NCBI RefSeq assembly: GCF_032884065.1
Contig: NW_027062649.1
Coordinates: 1,905,355 to 1,969,354 of the forward strand
DNA length: 64,000 nucleotides
Origin: Artemia franciscana
Taxonomy: Eukaryota > Arthropoda > Branchiopoda > Anostraca > Artemiidae
Reading direction: 5' to 3'
Positions within the stretch are counted from its first letter, which is position 1, and each line of letters opens with the position of its first letter. A program made the translations under genes and the position numbers. Positions 25,851 to 38,243 of this stretch are shown here, in pieces. The notes beneath the pieces were generated by a model. It saw only the letters and a list, made by a program, of their open reading frames with translations. It did no database searches and was not told the DNA's origin.

Positions 25851-27075
25851 AAGGTATCAAGGTAATAATGGGAAACAGAAATTATTAAGTATGTGAAGAG
25901 TTTCGTCCCCTCCTCAATACCTAATTCTTTACGCTTAAGTATTTTTAGTAATTTCAAAGGATCTATCTATTCTAATTAAACGGCGTTTGCGATTCAGGGG
26001 TTTAGAACTTTAGTGTAAAGAGCGACATATTGACAAGAAGGCGAACCCCCTCATATACGTAATAAAAATATACGAATATAGAAGTTTGTTACGTAAGTTA
26101 ATTTGTAAGTTACGTATATTTATTACTAATAAAAACTTTCGTAAATAAAATTAAAAGTTCTAGTGGCCTCTCTAAGGAACCAAAAAATTGGAAGGCAACT
26201 AGGCCCCCTCCCCTGCCCCTTTTTTCTCGAAATCGTCCGATCAAAAGGTTGAGAAGGCCATTTAGCCAAAAAAATAAAAAATAAAAATTAATATGCAAAT
26301 TTCATTTTAATTATTTAGGTACGGTGAGGCAAAATCAAAACCTGTATTAATTCAACCGTTCAGAAATTAAATAAGAAAAACAAGCTTTTTCAACTGAAGG
26401 TAAGGAGCAACATTAAAACGAACAGAAGTTATTACGTATATGAGGGGGTTCGTCCCCTCCTCAATACCTTGCTCTTTAAGCCAAAGTATTTTTAGTAATT
26501 TCAATAGAGCTATTTATTCTAAATAAACGGCCTTTATGATTCAGGGATCATTCTGAAAGAATTGGAACAAAATTCGAACTTTAGTGTAAAGAGCGAGATG
26601 ATTACGAGGGGGCGAACCTCCTCATATGCGTAATAAAAATATACGAATATAGAAGTTCGTCACGTAAGTTAATTTGTAAGTTATGTAAATTTATTACTAA
26701 TGAAAACATTTGTAAATGAAAATAAAAGTCCTAGTGGCCTTTTTAAGTAACCAAAAAAATTGGAAGGCAAAAAGGCCCCTCTCCCTGCCCTTTTTTTCTC
26801 AAAATCGTCCAATCAAAACTTTGAGAAAGCCATTTAGCCAAAAAAAGTAAAATTAATATGCAAATTTCGCTTTAATTATTCAAGTACGGTGAGCCAAAAT
26901 CAAAGCCTGTATTAATTCAAAAACGTTCAGAAATTAAAACGTTCAGAAATAAAAAAAATAAGTTTTTATTTTTGGCTCATATGAAAGGGGCTGTCCTTCC
27001 TCAATGCCCCGCTCTTTACGCTAAAGTTTGACTTCTTCTCACAACTCTACTTTTTCAAACAATAAAAAACTTAAA
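25851..27075 (+). repeat. Family A-derived segment, copy A4 (no hairpin end)
   Basis: Contains two successive runs of the internal A module (taatatgcaaatttc..., aaaacgttcagaaatta..., gtaaggagcaacattaaaa, ...cctcaatacc...ctcttta), so it is internally duplicated. It lacks the terminal hairpin. It borders satellite B on the left. Confidence 0.75.
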
Positions 27076-27482
27076 TCTAAAACTTTAATCCAGGGTAATT
27101 ATCTTTTATTGGCACTGCGCTCAAGTTACTCATAGGAGTATGGGTAATAGTGAATAACTATTACTCATAGGAGTATGAGTTTTAAGCCTATAGCCACTGG
27201 TCTCAAATTATTCATATGGGTAGGTTAGGTTAGAAACCATTTAACATAATGCGTCCTGTGGGCCTGATTTCCATAATATAAAGTCATGTTGTGTCCATTG
27301 ATGCACTATATTGTTTTGGGCAACATCCCTTTATTCTTGTAAAGTCTAAGTGCCTATTTTTCAGTCCTTGGCATCTAACATCAATGGTCAGACACTATTT
27401 TTATCGATACAAATCGCAAACTAAATGAATTTCATTCATGGACAGAAAAATACGTTCTATTCAGATGAAGAACTTGAATGAT
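27076..27482. other. intronic sequence without recognised gene
   Basis: A short direct repetition 'cataggagtatg' occurs twice at 27,130-27,180. Nothing else. Confidence 0.35.
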
Positions 27483-29130
27483 CAAACAGTTCGTGGTAAC
27501 GAACTGTAGTAAGGAGCGACCCGGCTCAATAGTAAACGAAACTCTAAAAAACGGAATTTTGATGCTAAAATATACATAAAAAGAATCAGATTTTCATGCT
27601 GATTTTAAATATATAAGTTTCATCAAATTTAGTTTTTGTCATCAAAAGTTACGAGCCTGAAAAAATTTGCCTTATTTTAGAAAATAGGGGAAAACACACC
27701 CTAAAAGTCACAGAATCACACCATCGCTTTCGGCGTATCAGAGAACCCTATAGCAAAGTTTTCAAGCTCCTATCTACAAAAATGTGGAATTTTGTATTTT
27801 TTGCCAGAAGACAAATCACGGGTGCGTGTTTATTTGTTGTTGTTTTTTTCCCAGGGGTCATCGTATCGACCAAGTGGTCCTAGAATGTCGCAAGAGGGCT
27901 CATTCTAACGGAAATGAAAAGTTTTAGTCCCCTTTTTAGGTGGCCAAAGAAAATTGGAGGGCATCTAGGCCCCCTCCCACGCTCATTTTTCTCCAAAGTC
28001 AACGGATCAAAACTCTGAAATAGCCATTTTATTCCGCATAGTCAAAAACCATAATAACTGTGTCTTTGGGAATGACTTACTCCCCCACAGTCCCTGGGAG
28101 AGGGACTGCAAGTTACAAACTTCGACCAGTGTTTACATATAATAATGGTTATTGGGAACTGTACAGTCGTTTTCAGGGGATCTTTTTTTGTTTTGGGGTG
28201 GGGTTGAGGGGAGGGGGCTATGTTGGAGGATATTTCCTTGGAGAAATATTTCATGGGGGAACAGAAATTCAATGAGAAGGGCGCAGGTTTTTCTAAAATT
28301 ACTATAAAAAAAAATGAAAAAATAAACGTGGAAAAGTTTTTTCAATTGAAAGTAAAGACTAGCATTAAAACTTAAAACGGACAGAGATTATTACGCATAT
28401 GAGGGGTTCTAAAAATACTTTAGCATAAAGAGCGAGGCATTTAGGAGGAGATAAATACCTCCCTCTTTATGCTATAGTATTTTTAGTAATTTCAACTATT
28501 TATTCTACGGCCTTTCTGATTCAGGGGTCATTCTTAAAGAATTGGGACAAAACTTACGATTTAGTGTAAAGAGCGAGGTATTAACGAGGGTACAAATCCC
28601 CTCATATACTAAAATAAAAATTAAAGAATATAAAAGTTTGTTACGTAAGTTAATTCTTAAGTTACGAATATTTTTTACTAATAAAAAAATTCGTTAAAAA
28701 TTGAAATTTATAGTTGCCTTTTTATGCAACCGAAAAATTGCATGGCAACAAGGCCTCCTTCCCCATCCCTTATTTCTCAAAATCGTCTGGTCAAAACTAA
28801 GAGAAAGCCATTTAGCCAAAAAAGGAATTAATATGCAAATTTCATTTTAATAATTTAAGTGTGGCGAGCCAAAATCAAACATGCATTAATTTAAGAACGT
28901 TCAGAAATTACATAAAAAAATTTGTTTTTTTAACTGAAAGTAAGGAGCGACATTAAAACTTAAAACGAACAGAAATTACTCCGTATATGAAATGGGTTGT
29001 CCCCTCCGCAATCCCTCGCTCTTCACGCTCTTTGCCACAATTCCGCTTTTTAAAACAATTAAAAGCTTTAGTGTTTTTAAGCTCTAGCGTTTTACTAGTT
29101 TTTTAAAAAAACTAGTTTTTTTTATGTAAT
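27483..29130 (+). repeat. Family A foldback repeat, copy A5
   Basis: Starts at the hairpin terminus and runs through the internal T-run and the hairpin at 28,409-28,483. It ends in a damaged version of the long terminal inverted repeat whose right arm is mostly lost. Confidence 0.85.
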
Positions 29131-30502
29131 AAACTATAAGAGATGAGTTTCAAATCCAGGGACTTCATGAGAAAATATAAACTATCCCTAACATCTTAAG
29201 AAATATGAAATACAAATATTGCATTTATTGTTTCACTTCAGAAACCAATAAAAGAAATGAACACATGGCACGTTCAAATATAACAAAAGACACAGAAAAC
29301 ACCTTTTTTCATTCTCAGCTAGTTTAACTAGCAGCATATGCAAACAAACAATTAGACAGCAGCATGGAGAAATATATGAAATATTGCCTAATAGAGATTT
29401 ACAGACATATCTTTAAATAATTTACTTGCAGTCTCTGCATCTTTCAATTTCTAAGTGAAACATCTTTCAATTTCTAAATTCACATCAAAGATGTGTTTTC
29501 ACATCAAAAGATGTGAAAACATCTTTCAATTTCTAATTTCAATTTCAATTTTACGGATTTACCAAATAATTTTGGATTACTTAAACGGATTACTTAAATA
29601 ATTTACTTGGAATCTCGTGCGAAAAGCATTTACGGATTTACCAAATTAGCTTCCACACATTGTTTTTTACGATTCGGTTTGGAAACAGTTATGAAACCGT
29701 TTCCGCAAGAAAACTATCTTTTAACATTTTATAATAACTTATATTATGATAATTTATAATACTTTATATAACTTTTACTACCGAAAAATCATAGAAAATT
29801 CTTGTTTTCAGGCAGATTCGAGTGGCAAAAATAATTTTATTTTGATGTCTTTGGCACTTTAAGTACCTATATGTTGACTCCGATAAGAGACAGGAGTTGG
29901 GAAAATTCAACTTGAGTTCGAGGATAAAGCACTGAGAGTGGTTGAAACGAAGGAGTGCAATACGTTTTAAGCTAACGGTAGTTAAATTATAGAAACCTAC
30001 AGTTCAAGGTCCGAACGCACTCAATACTTATTTTTCTAAGGACTATGCGGTATCTATTCACATAATAAATCTACGACGAAAACGCCTCCAATGACTTGGG
30101 GTATCTGGTATCTGTTCAGGTAATAAATCTACGACCAAAATTCACCATAACACTCTGAATGACATGTTTTTAAATAGTACCTATTACCTATTCAGGTAAT
30201 ATAACTCAATCAATGAATTTTTTTTAAAGATTATCTCGTGTCTACTGAGGTAATAAACCTATGACCAAAACACACTAAAGGATTTTTTATAGTTACTGGT
30301 ATCTTTTTAAGTATTAAATATCTGACAAAAAAACACTTGTTTTTGTCAGATGATTTTGGGTGTTAATACTTTTTAAGTATTAATACTTTTAATTTAAGTA
30401 TAGTACGTCAATACTTTTTAAGTATTAAACATCTGACAAAAAACCACCGACACAATAGAAACTCCTATCTATTTAAGTAATAAATCTATAACCAAAACTC
30501 AC
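29131..30502. other. intronic sequence with small local repeats
   Basis: Short repetitions of 'catctttcaatttctaa' (29,440-29,545) and 'taatacttttaagtatt' (30,300-30,420). A diffuse 'aggtaataaatctacgac' motif recurs between 30,050 and 30,480. No exon was found between exon 1 and exon 3 in this interval. Confidence 0.5.
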
Positions 30503-30587
30503 CTAAAGATTGTCGAACATTTGGTATAGATTCAGCAGAATCAGTAACTATAAAATAGCCGAGAAGAATAACTAGAGAGAACCTCAT
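30503..30587 (-). CDS. PHB-depolymerase-like esterase, signal-peptide exon (exon 1)
   Basis: The ATG at 30,587 begins MRFSLVILLGYFIVTDSAES, a typical eukaryotic signal peptide: one basic residue, a hydrophobic core, then a small-residue cleavage region near TDSA-ES. The exon ends IPNVRQSL plus one base before GTGAGT, phase 1. That phase fits both the 33,336-33,428 exon and the catalytic-Ser exon. The signal predicts secretion. A TATATAAG at 30,604-30,611 is only 24 bp from the ATG, too close for an ordinary TATA promoter, so an upstream 5'UTR exon may exist. Assignment to the esterase rests on strand, phase and position, not on conserved residues. Confidence 0.7.
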
Positions 30588-30937
30588 ACTTTATCTTCCC
30601 CTGCTTATATATTACTAATTTTGAATTTCCTTTCCGTTAATTTCGACTAATCCATTTGACAATTCTTATCTTGTCAGCACAATGATTTGTTTGAGAAGAA
30701 AGAAAATAGTGTTTTTAGAATTTTAGTACAAAGGTTGCAATAGATATACTTGTGATTTCCTAGGATCCCATTTAATGCGCAGTTATTTTTGAAACAGAGT
30801 AGACAATAATAACAAACAAAACAAACAAAAATATAACTATTAAAATTTCAGTTTCTTTTCAATCTGAAACTATTAAACTTAAGTAGAAGATAAATATATC
30901 TCAGCTAAATACAATCTGTCTGACACCTTGTGATTGT

Positions 30938-31540
30938 CAAACAGTTCGTGGTAACAAACTGTAGTAAGGAGCGACCCGGCTCAATAGTAACCGAAAATCT
31001 AGAAAACGGAATTTTGATACCAATAGTTATATCTAAAGAACGGCAGTTTAATGCTGATTTTAAATATATAAGTTTCATCAAGATTAGTCTTACCCATCAA
31101 AAGTTACGAACCTGAGAAAATTTGCCTCGTTTTAGAAAATAGGGGGAAACACCCCCTAAAGGTCATACAACCTTAACAAAAATCACACCATCAGATTTAG
31201 CGTATCAGAGAACCTTATTGTAGAAGTTTCAAGCTCCTATCTACAAAAATATGGAATTTCAAATTTTTTGCCAGAAGAAAGATCACGGATGCGTGTTTAT
31301 TTGTTTTTTCTCAGGGGTGATCGTATCGACTCAGTGGTCTCAGAATGTCGTGTGAGGGCTCATTTTAACGGAAATAAAAAGTTCTAGCGCCCTTTTTAAG
31401 TGACCAAAATATTGGAGGCCACCTAGGCCCCCTCCCACACTCATTTTTCCCCAAAGTCACCGGATCAAAATTCCGATATAGCCGTTTTATTTACCATAGT
31501 CGAAAAACCTAATAACTATGTTTTTGGGGACGACTTACTT
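30938..31540 (+). repeat. Family A foldback repeat, copy A6 (short)
   Basis: Begins at the hairpin terminus and stops after about 0.6 kb, near 'ggggacgactta'. It keeps the constant end and lacks the distal half. Confidence 0.85.
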
Positions 31541-32837
31541 AGAAATGTGAATTCATCCTGTGAACTATTTGTTTCCTGCCTTACCACACAAAGTTTTGAT
31601 TTATTTTTGGTTTTGTATTGTATTTAATTAAATTTTGGGCACTAAAACATATTCGATAAAATTTTGTTTATTTTGTCATCACAACAGCGTACTGTACTAA
31701 AAATTGGACAGCTTATATCTCGAAAAGCAGAAACCAGAAAATATGTAAATATATTCTTGGTTTACTTGTGTCATATAAAGAAACTGGTGAAAAGGACAAC
31801 TAGAATCTTCGACATTTTTTCTCTTGGGCCTTATGAACAAAAAACAGATTTCTGACAGCATTTTTTTTAGTCAATTCTTCCAAAAAACTTCTTTTTTTCA
31901 AGCAATCCAATAATTAATAGCACAACCAATACTACTTGCCGGAAAAAAGAGGGTCAATTCTCAAAGAACTTTAGCCACCTGTAACATAGCAAACATCGAA
32001 TACTTGGTATTTAATAAACAACAATCAGGATAATCCTGAAAATAAACAATTTTCAAATCTGTGATTGAATTCCAAGGGCTGAATGTTACTATGAAGACTT
32101 TTAGAAAAATTATTTTAGAAAAAGCAAATAAGGTCGACGGCTGATGGTAACAAAATATAAATTATCAGAAATCACGGTTAAATAATACCCAGGTCACACA
32201 TTCAAAATTACAATATATATGAAAAAGCTCTGTTTGTATTTGATTCAAAAATCACATTTGCGCCGATGAGGCTAATTTTAACCCTATATAAATTACCTTT
32301 TCAATTACCTATTCTAATTAATATTTAATTATCTTTATAATTATCTACATAAATTACCTATTAAGATCACCTATATAAATTATAAATTACCTATATAGAT
32401 TATATAATATTCTCAGGTGACAAGGTCGGATCAGAATCAAGTGAAACTAAAGCATTTTACAAAAGAGTGATTTGACTATGGAGTGATATATAGGCATATT
32501 AATAAGCCAAAAAATGCCAAAAAAAATATAGTATTTATTTTTCATGTAGCTAAATTTTTGCAACAGAATAAAAAAAAGTATCTCACATTTTTAAACTTCT
32601 AAGAATTCTAGCGAATTTCGAAAGCTAGGAAAAAGTGTCGGGTCAAACTGAGTTTGTCGTTTTGTTGAGTGATATAATTGGGATTCCAGATATTATTACC
32701 GAAATTTTAAATTTTATATCAACTATTATTTACTAAATTGTATCTTTTTAAATGCAACCAGAAGCAACAAATCCATATCTTTCACGCCCTGGCACAATTT
32801 CAAAGGAAATTTAAGGAACATCTTTGCTTTTAATTAA
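31541..32837. other. no recognised gene
   Basis: A/T-rich sequence, with a small 'aattacctat' repetition at 32,290-32,400. The 63-codon ORF at 31,664-31,855 has no visible family motif. Confidence 0.4.
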
Positions 32838-33291
32838 ATAAATAAAAAAAAAGTTTTTCAACTGAAAGTAAAAAGCGACGTTAAAACTTAAAACTAACAG
32901 AAATTATTCCGTATATGAAAGGGGTTGTCTCTTCCTGAAGGCCCCGCTCTTACGATAAATTTTTGCATTGTTTTAAAAAGTAGAGTTGTGGGAGAGAGTC
33001 AAACTTTAGTATAAACAGCAAGGCGTTGAGGAGGGGACAGTCCCTTTCATATACAGAACAACTTCTGTTCGTTAAGTTTCAATGTCACTCCTTACTTTCA
33101 GTTGAAAAAGCTTGTTTTTTTTATTTTATTTCTGATCAATATTTAAATAATGTAGGCAAATATGGCGCCCCCTTCATAGAAAATCCCTTCCACAATGAAG
33201 AATTCCTCCATGGAAAGTTCCTTTTTAGTGTTTCGGTTACTATATAGTCGGGTCACGCCTTACTTAAAGTTCGCTACCACGAACTATTTGA
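32838..33291 (-). repeat. Family A foldback repeat, copy A7 (internally deleted)
   Basis: About 450 bp. It keeps part of the terminal inverted-repeat region (32,860-33,110) and a mutated hairpin end (gttcgctaccacgaacta) at the right, with the middle missing. Confidence 0.8.
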
Positions 33292-33335
33292 TACACCCAA
33301 AAATACAGAAGAATATTAGAAAATCTAAAGCATAC

Positions 33336-33428
33336 CTTGGTCCCCAACAAAGTTCGACTCCAGTTTAAGATTGTTAGTATCAACTTTACAATCTGCAGAT
33401 GCACCAGAGACAGAGCTAGAAGATTGGC
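33336..33428 (-). CDS. PHB-depolymerase-like esterase, mature N-terminal exon (exon 2)
   Basis: A 93-bp exon with acceptor AACTCTAG and donor GTATG, phase 1 at both ends. It encodes GQSSSSVSGASADCKVDTN and then LKLESNFVGDQ. Joined to the catalytic-Ser exon it reads FVGDQ-GTYTVDRNGI, as expected for the N-terminus of a secreted esterase, with a Ser-rich linker and one cysteine. It lies about 2.7 kb upstream of the signal-peptide exon on the same strand, so the order is 2-1-3 and not collinear. Upstream stops in all frames near 33,440 support the chosen acceptor. It may belong to a second transcript with its own first exon further right, which I did not find. Confidence 0.7.
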
Positions 33429-33984
33429 CTAGAGTTTCATTAATACTATATCATCTGTGTTCCCAAAAATATTTCTATCATCATCTGAGGATGTATCTTC
33501 AGCTTCTACAAAGATTCGAGTGAAAATCTTACAAAAACGCTTACAACAAAACAAGAATATCACTTGTGCAACGTTTAGAATCCAACTAAATTTGAACTGA
33601 TCTTCTTTATATGGTTATAATCCTTTTTATAAGGTAATTCATGGAGGAGTAAAGATGAACTAATCCTGTAAACATCAATATCTGAAGAGCTAGAAGAGTA
33701 AAAGTTATGAAAGAGAGACAATTTTAAAAACTATTAGATTAGTGAAAATAATAGCCATTTATCATAATTTCTGTCAAAAAGTCTTGAAAAAAGGCCGAAT
33801 AATCAGAAAATTTGGTCATTTCATCCTGGTTGGTGACTAATAACACAAGTACCTATGCTGATTGCCAGTAATGATAAAAATTATTTAGGTTAACCTTAAT
33901 AGTAAAAGATTTTCCGCTGGATAATAACCACTGCTAATAGAATCCCAAGAAAATAGTGTTTTAGCCTCTACATCATGTTTCTAT
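33429..33984. other. no recognised gene
   Basis: I searched the minus strand here for another signal-peptide exon and found none. The plus strand shows nothing supportable. Confidence 0.4.
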
Positions 33985-34310
33985 TTGTGCACTGAGGTAC
34001 CCATTGATACGGTCCCATTGATATCCACGCGGTTGAAAGCCTATTTTTGTTTTTATTTTATTTTATTTTAAACTTTTCTTTGGAACTCTGAAGAGGAACA
34101 TAAAATTCTGATGTGTTTTCTCTTTTCTATTTTTATTTTTCCAGTTTGTATTTGTATACTGAGCGTCCCATTGATATCTACGCAGTTGAAAAACCTATCT
34201 TCGTCTTCATTTTACTTTATTTTAAAGGTTTCTTTGGGACTCTGAAGAGGATCGTAAAATTCTGATGAGTTTTCTCTTTTTATTTTTCCAGTTTTCATTT
34301 ATATTTTCCA
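33985..34310. repeat. about 154-bp direct duplication
   Basis: 'cccattgatatc' at 34,014 recurs at 34,167 and 'ttctgatg' at 34,106 recurs at 34,260. The two copies share 'ctttgg.actctgaagagga' and differ by small indels. Confidence 0.88.
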
Positions 34311-34404
34311 GCACTGATGGGCACTAAAACATTGCAGGACTGTTGAAATAAAAAATGAAAATTTGAAATTCTCTCCTATACTGCTCAATTGTTTTGTTCA
34401 TAAC

Positions 34405-34435
<31 letters not shown>

Positions 34436-34590
34436 TTTAGTATTTCTAGACAAAGTAAAACACAAAGAATTGTGTTAAAAAATCAGGTCGATCAGTGTTC
34501 AAGCTTTTGGGGCTATTATTCATATAGCTTGTCAAAAATAAAAGTTTCGCCATTTTTATTTATTGAAACAAATTTCTGAGAATTTTAAAG
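34311..34590. other. no recognised gene; short TG and T runs
   Basis: A (TG)7 run followed by T21 at about 34,404-34,438. Nothing else. Confidence 0.4.
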
Positions 34591-34990
34591 AAGAGCCATA
34601 GTCATAGTCATTAAAGAAGAGCCATGTCATAGAATGGAAAGAAATAAAAAGTAGAACAAGAAAACTCTCGTCAAGAACGAGAAAAGAAAGAGATAGGAAA
34701 GGTCTGCAAAAGCTAAGGAGCTAAATATACTTAAAAAATGTATCCTTTTTTGATCATTTACGAAATTTAAGCCTGTTCCCAACAACCCATGTTTAAGATA
34801 AAATAAAAACATCACTAAAATGTTTCAAAAGTTTGTAAAAACTTTATAAAAGTTTTTAGACAAAAGACAAAAACTTCATGTTAACAATTCAATTGCTTGG
34901 CACATGAACCCCTAGACAAGCCATTTCATTATTTTTCACTGAAACCACTAAATTGATATTTCATTACAAAAGAAGAGATAGAGATTAGAG
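34590..34990. repeat. Dispersed repeat D, copy 1
   Basis: Shares with three other places the phrases 'agataggaaagg', 'aaagctaaggagcta', 'ttctcaacaac' (here 'ttcccaacaac'), 'gtataaaac' and 'gagatagagat'. It directly precedes satellite B array 2. Confidence 0.6.
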
Positions 34991-34999
34991 GCAACGCTG

Positions 35000-36745
35000 T
35001 AGCCTACGGTAAAGGCCACAAGGTTTCAACGTTTTATTATTATTTACTTATTTTCACAGACGCACTAAGGGTGGTCGTACAAATTTCGGAGGGGGTTCAT
35101 TCAATCAGAAATTAGAAGTTCTGTTGCCCTTTTTAAGAGTCAGAATTGACCAAAGTAGCAACTAGCCAAGCCATCCTTTCCACCCTTTTCTCCCCAAATG
35201 CATCTGATCAAAATTCTAACAGCCATTTTGTTCAAAATAGTTCCAAATATCAGATAAAAAAAATTTGGGGATCTAAAGAATCCCCTACAGCCCCAAGAAA
35301 AGTGTTTTAAGTTATGCCACGGATGCATATAAGATTTTTATGGAGGGGTGGGCGCAAAAATTTTGGATGAGGCTCACTTGATTCGAAATGGAAAGGTATA
35401 GTTCCATTTTTAAAACTCCAAAGTAATTGGGGGACGGCAACTAGCCGTCCTCCAACCACTCTTTTCCCAAAACGCAGCCGATCAGAATTTTGAGATAGCC
35501 AATTTATTCAAAATAATTCAAACATCCGATAAAAAAAACTCCGGGGTCGACATAAAACCCCAAAATCTGGGGCAATTGCTGTGAGCTATGCCAAAGGGGC
35601 ATATAGGGTTCTTCTGGACAGTGTAGACGTATAAACTACAGAGGGGGAGCTCATTTGATTGAAGTTCTACAAGTCTTTTTGAGGGTCAAAAAGGACCGGA
35701 GGAAAACTAGACTATCCCCTCCCCCCCCCCCGCATCACGCACTCTTTTCCCTAAATGCATCCAATAAAATTTTTGAGACAGCCATTTTTCAAAATAGTCC
35801 ATTTGTTCATAATCGGAGAACAACTAGCCCCCCCATGCCCTCTTTTCCCCAGATGCATCCAATTAAACTTTGGGTATCGCCATTTTATTTATAAGTCCTC
35901 AAATCATATAACAATGCCTCTGAGGCCGACACAACCCTTCGGAGCCCGAAGGTAAGGCTTAGAAGTTATGCGTTGGGGGTTTATAAGGTTTTTATGGAAG
36001 AGTTGGTCCAATAAACTTTGTAGGAGACTCATTGATTGAAAAATGAAAGTTTTAGTTCCTGTTTTACAGTAAAAAATGATCAGAGGCCAAAAAGAGCCCC
36101 CCCCTCCTCAATAAAAATCTCTTTTTCTTAAGACACATCCGATCGAAATTTTCAGATAGCCATTTCGTTCAAAATAGTTCAAAGACCATATAAAAATACG
36201 TCTTGGATTGACCCAACCCGTCAGAGCCCGGGGGCAAGGATTATAAGCTATGCTTCGACGGCATTTAATGTTTTTATTGAAGGAATGGTTGTACAAACCT
36301 TGGAGGAGGCTCTTTTGATTGGAAAATCGACTTATAGTTCCCTTTTTGTAACTAGAGGCTGATCAAAGGGTAACTACCCCTCCCATCACCTTTTCTTCAA
36401 ATATATCTAATCAAAAAATTTTATTAAGCATCTTATAACGTGTTAAGCATAATACGGGGCTGATACAGCTCCCCAGAGTCTTCGGCAAGGGTTATAATTT
36501 ATGCCCGGGGCACAATTCGGAGGGAACCGAAAGTCTTATATTGTTTTTTTTCTTTTACGATTCAAAAGTGATCGGGGCAACTAGTCCTTTCCGTATCCCT
36601 TTTACCGAAATAAACCCGATCAAATTTTTAAATAGTGACCTTGTTCAAAATAGTCGAAAGATGATATAACAATACCCATGGGTTGAAAAAAACAGGGGCA
36701 TGGGTTGTAAGTTATGCACGGGGCATATATGGTTTTTACGGAAGC
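35000..36745. repeat. Satellite B, array 2 (about 6 units)
   Basis: Opens with the same leader as array 1 ('ggtaaaggccacaaggtttc' at about 35,019), then units of roughly 280 bp with the same landmarks (for example 'gggcatatagggtt' at 35,608 and 'gagatagccatttcgttc'). It is flanked on both sides by repeat D. Confidence 0.88.
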
Positions 36746-37095
36746 AAATCTACACAGCCAATAGCTCAAGTTTGCTATAAAGGCTAAATTTTGAATGGAG
36801 ATAGGAAAGAGAAAGAACAAGTTTGAAGAAAGAGATAAAAAAAAAGAACGAGGTAGGAAAGGTTCGCAAAACTGAGGAGCTAGACATCGGCCAAATATTT
36901 AACCCTTTTTTAACCATTCCTGCAATTTCTGGTCCTTCTCAACAACTCCCTGTTTTAGTGAAAGTATAAAACGATTAAGACTTAAAAATTTTTAAGAAAA
37001 TTTGGCACAAGGGCACCCAAACAAGCCTGAAATTAGTACGAACGACTTTGTTATGAAAGAGGAGATAGAGATAACTTTTCAAGATAAGAGAAGCA
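36745..37095. repeat. Dispersed repeat D, copy 2
   Basis: Same phrases as copy 1, with 'gaggtaggaaaggttcgcaaaactgaggagctagac', 'cttctcaacaactc' and 'gaaagaggagatagaga' in the same order. Confidence 0.65.
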
Positions 37096-37539
37096 ATAAA
37101 AGAAATCACCCTATTTTCGACTTCTAGAAGTACATACTAGTATCCTATAAGACAAATTTTTCGCATAATTTTTTGATCTATCAATGCTACTAAAATTATC
37201 TTATTCTATTCAAATGACACAGGTCTAACAATTATACAAGTCTGATATCAAAATCTGGTTATAATTCGTATATTAAGGTAGAATAAATTGAGATAATCAG
37301 AAAAATCAGATCAAATAAAAAAATGAGAGATAATGGGTTTCAGAAGGATTCATGAGATGAAAGATGACAAAACAACATATTTCTATTAAAAAGACTAATT
37401 TTGAAGGAAGTGAAGAAGACCTACTTTCTTTCTTTTCTTTTTTAGTACCATACAGCTATTGCTGGTTAATTCAAGTTTTGCTACTGTATACTTGTTTGTC
37501 TTCTACATCAATTGATTGAAATTTTGGTCCAAGTCCAGA
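37096..37539. other. no recognised gene
   Basis: Nothing supportable; A/T-rich. Confidence 0.35.
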
Positions 37540-37870
37540 CTAAAATGGAGTGAAGCCAAAACGGTATGAAGAAAGAGATATATGAAGTATGTATAGATAG
37601 TTTGAAGAAAGAAACGTTCGACCAAAGCTGACGAGCGATACACAAAATTCAAATATTTATGCTTTTGTTCATCACTTCTGGAATTTTTGCCTCTTCTCAA
37701 CAACTACACCTTTTTAGTCAAAGCATAAAACCCGATTAAAGCTAAGCTTAAAAAGAAACAATCAAACATGTATTTTAATAATCCAACTGTATGAAGCAAG
37801 AACAAGAGCCATTTTATTATTTTTCACTGAGGCCTAGTGGCGCTATCATAAAATAATTGTAGGGGGGAGG
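37540..37870. repeat. Dispersed repeat D, copy 3
   Basis: Diverged copy with 'gaagaaagagata', 'ctcttctcaacaactac', 'aaagcataaaacccgatt' and 'ccattttattatttttcactga' in the same order as in copy 1. Confidence 0.55.
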
Positions 37871-38243
37871 GCTAACCAGGGGTCCCTTGGCGAACCAGTG
37901 GAAAAAATTGAAAATTCCTTTGAAAACGCGGAATTTTAAGGAATTGTTTTTACTTAATTTTAGCTCTTTAACTGCAAATTTTGAGTAGGAACTAAGCGAT
38001 GAATGATAAAACCGAGCAGATTAAGTACGATTTAAAAACCGAATGTAATTTTTTAAGGGGGTGACTACCACCCATTTAGCCATCCCCTTTCCTTGGGTGC
38101 ATGCCTGCTGAGGCCACTACGTACTACTTTCTTGTAAGAGGAGAGATGGAAATACATTTTCAAAATAACAGATAAAATAACAAAAACAACGTTATTTTGA
38201 TAGCTTTTTCATCTATTCACCATACTAAATTATTTTCTATTTT
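37871..38243. other. no recognised gene
   Basis: Nothing supportable. Confidence 0.35.

Noticed and set aside
30604..30611. TATATAAG as a core promoter for the esterase
   Set aside because: Only 24 bp from the ATG, so a start site about 30 bp downstream would fall at or after the start codon. The region is A/T-rich.
35655..35955. Overlapping 66-79-codon ORFs
   Set aside because: Within satellite B; the frames are incidental to C-rich units.
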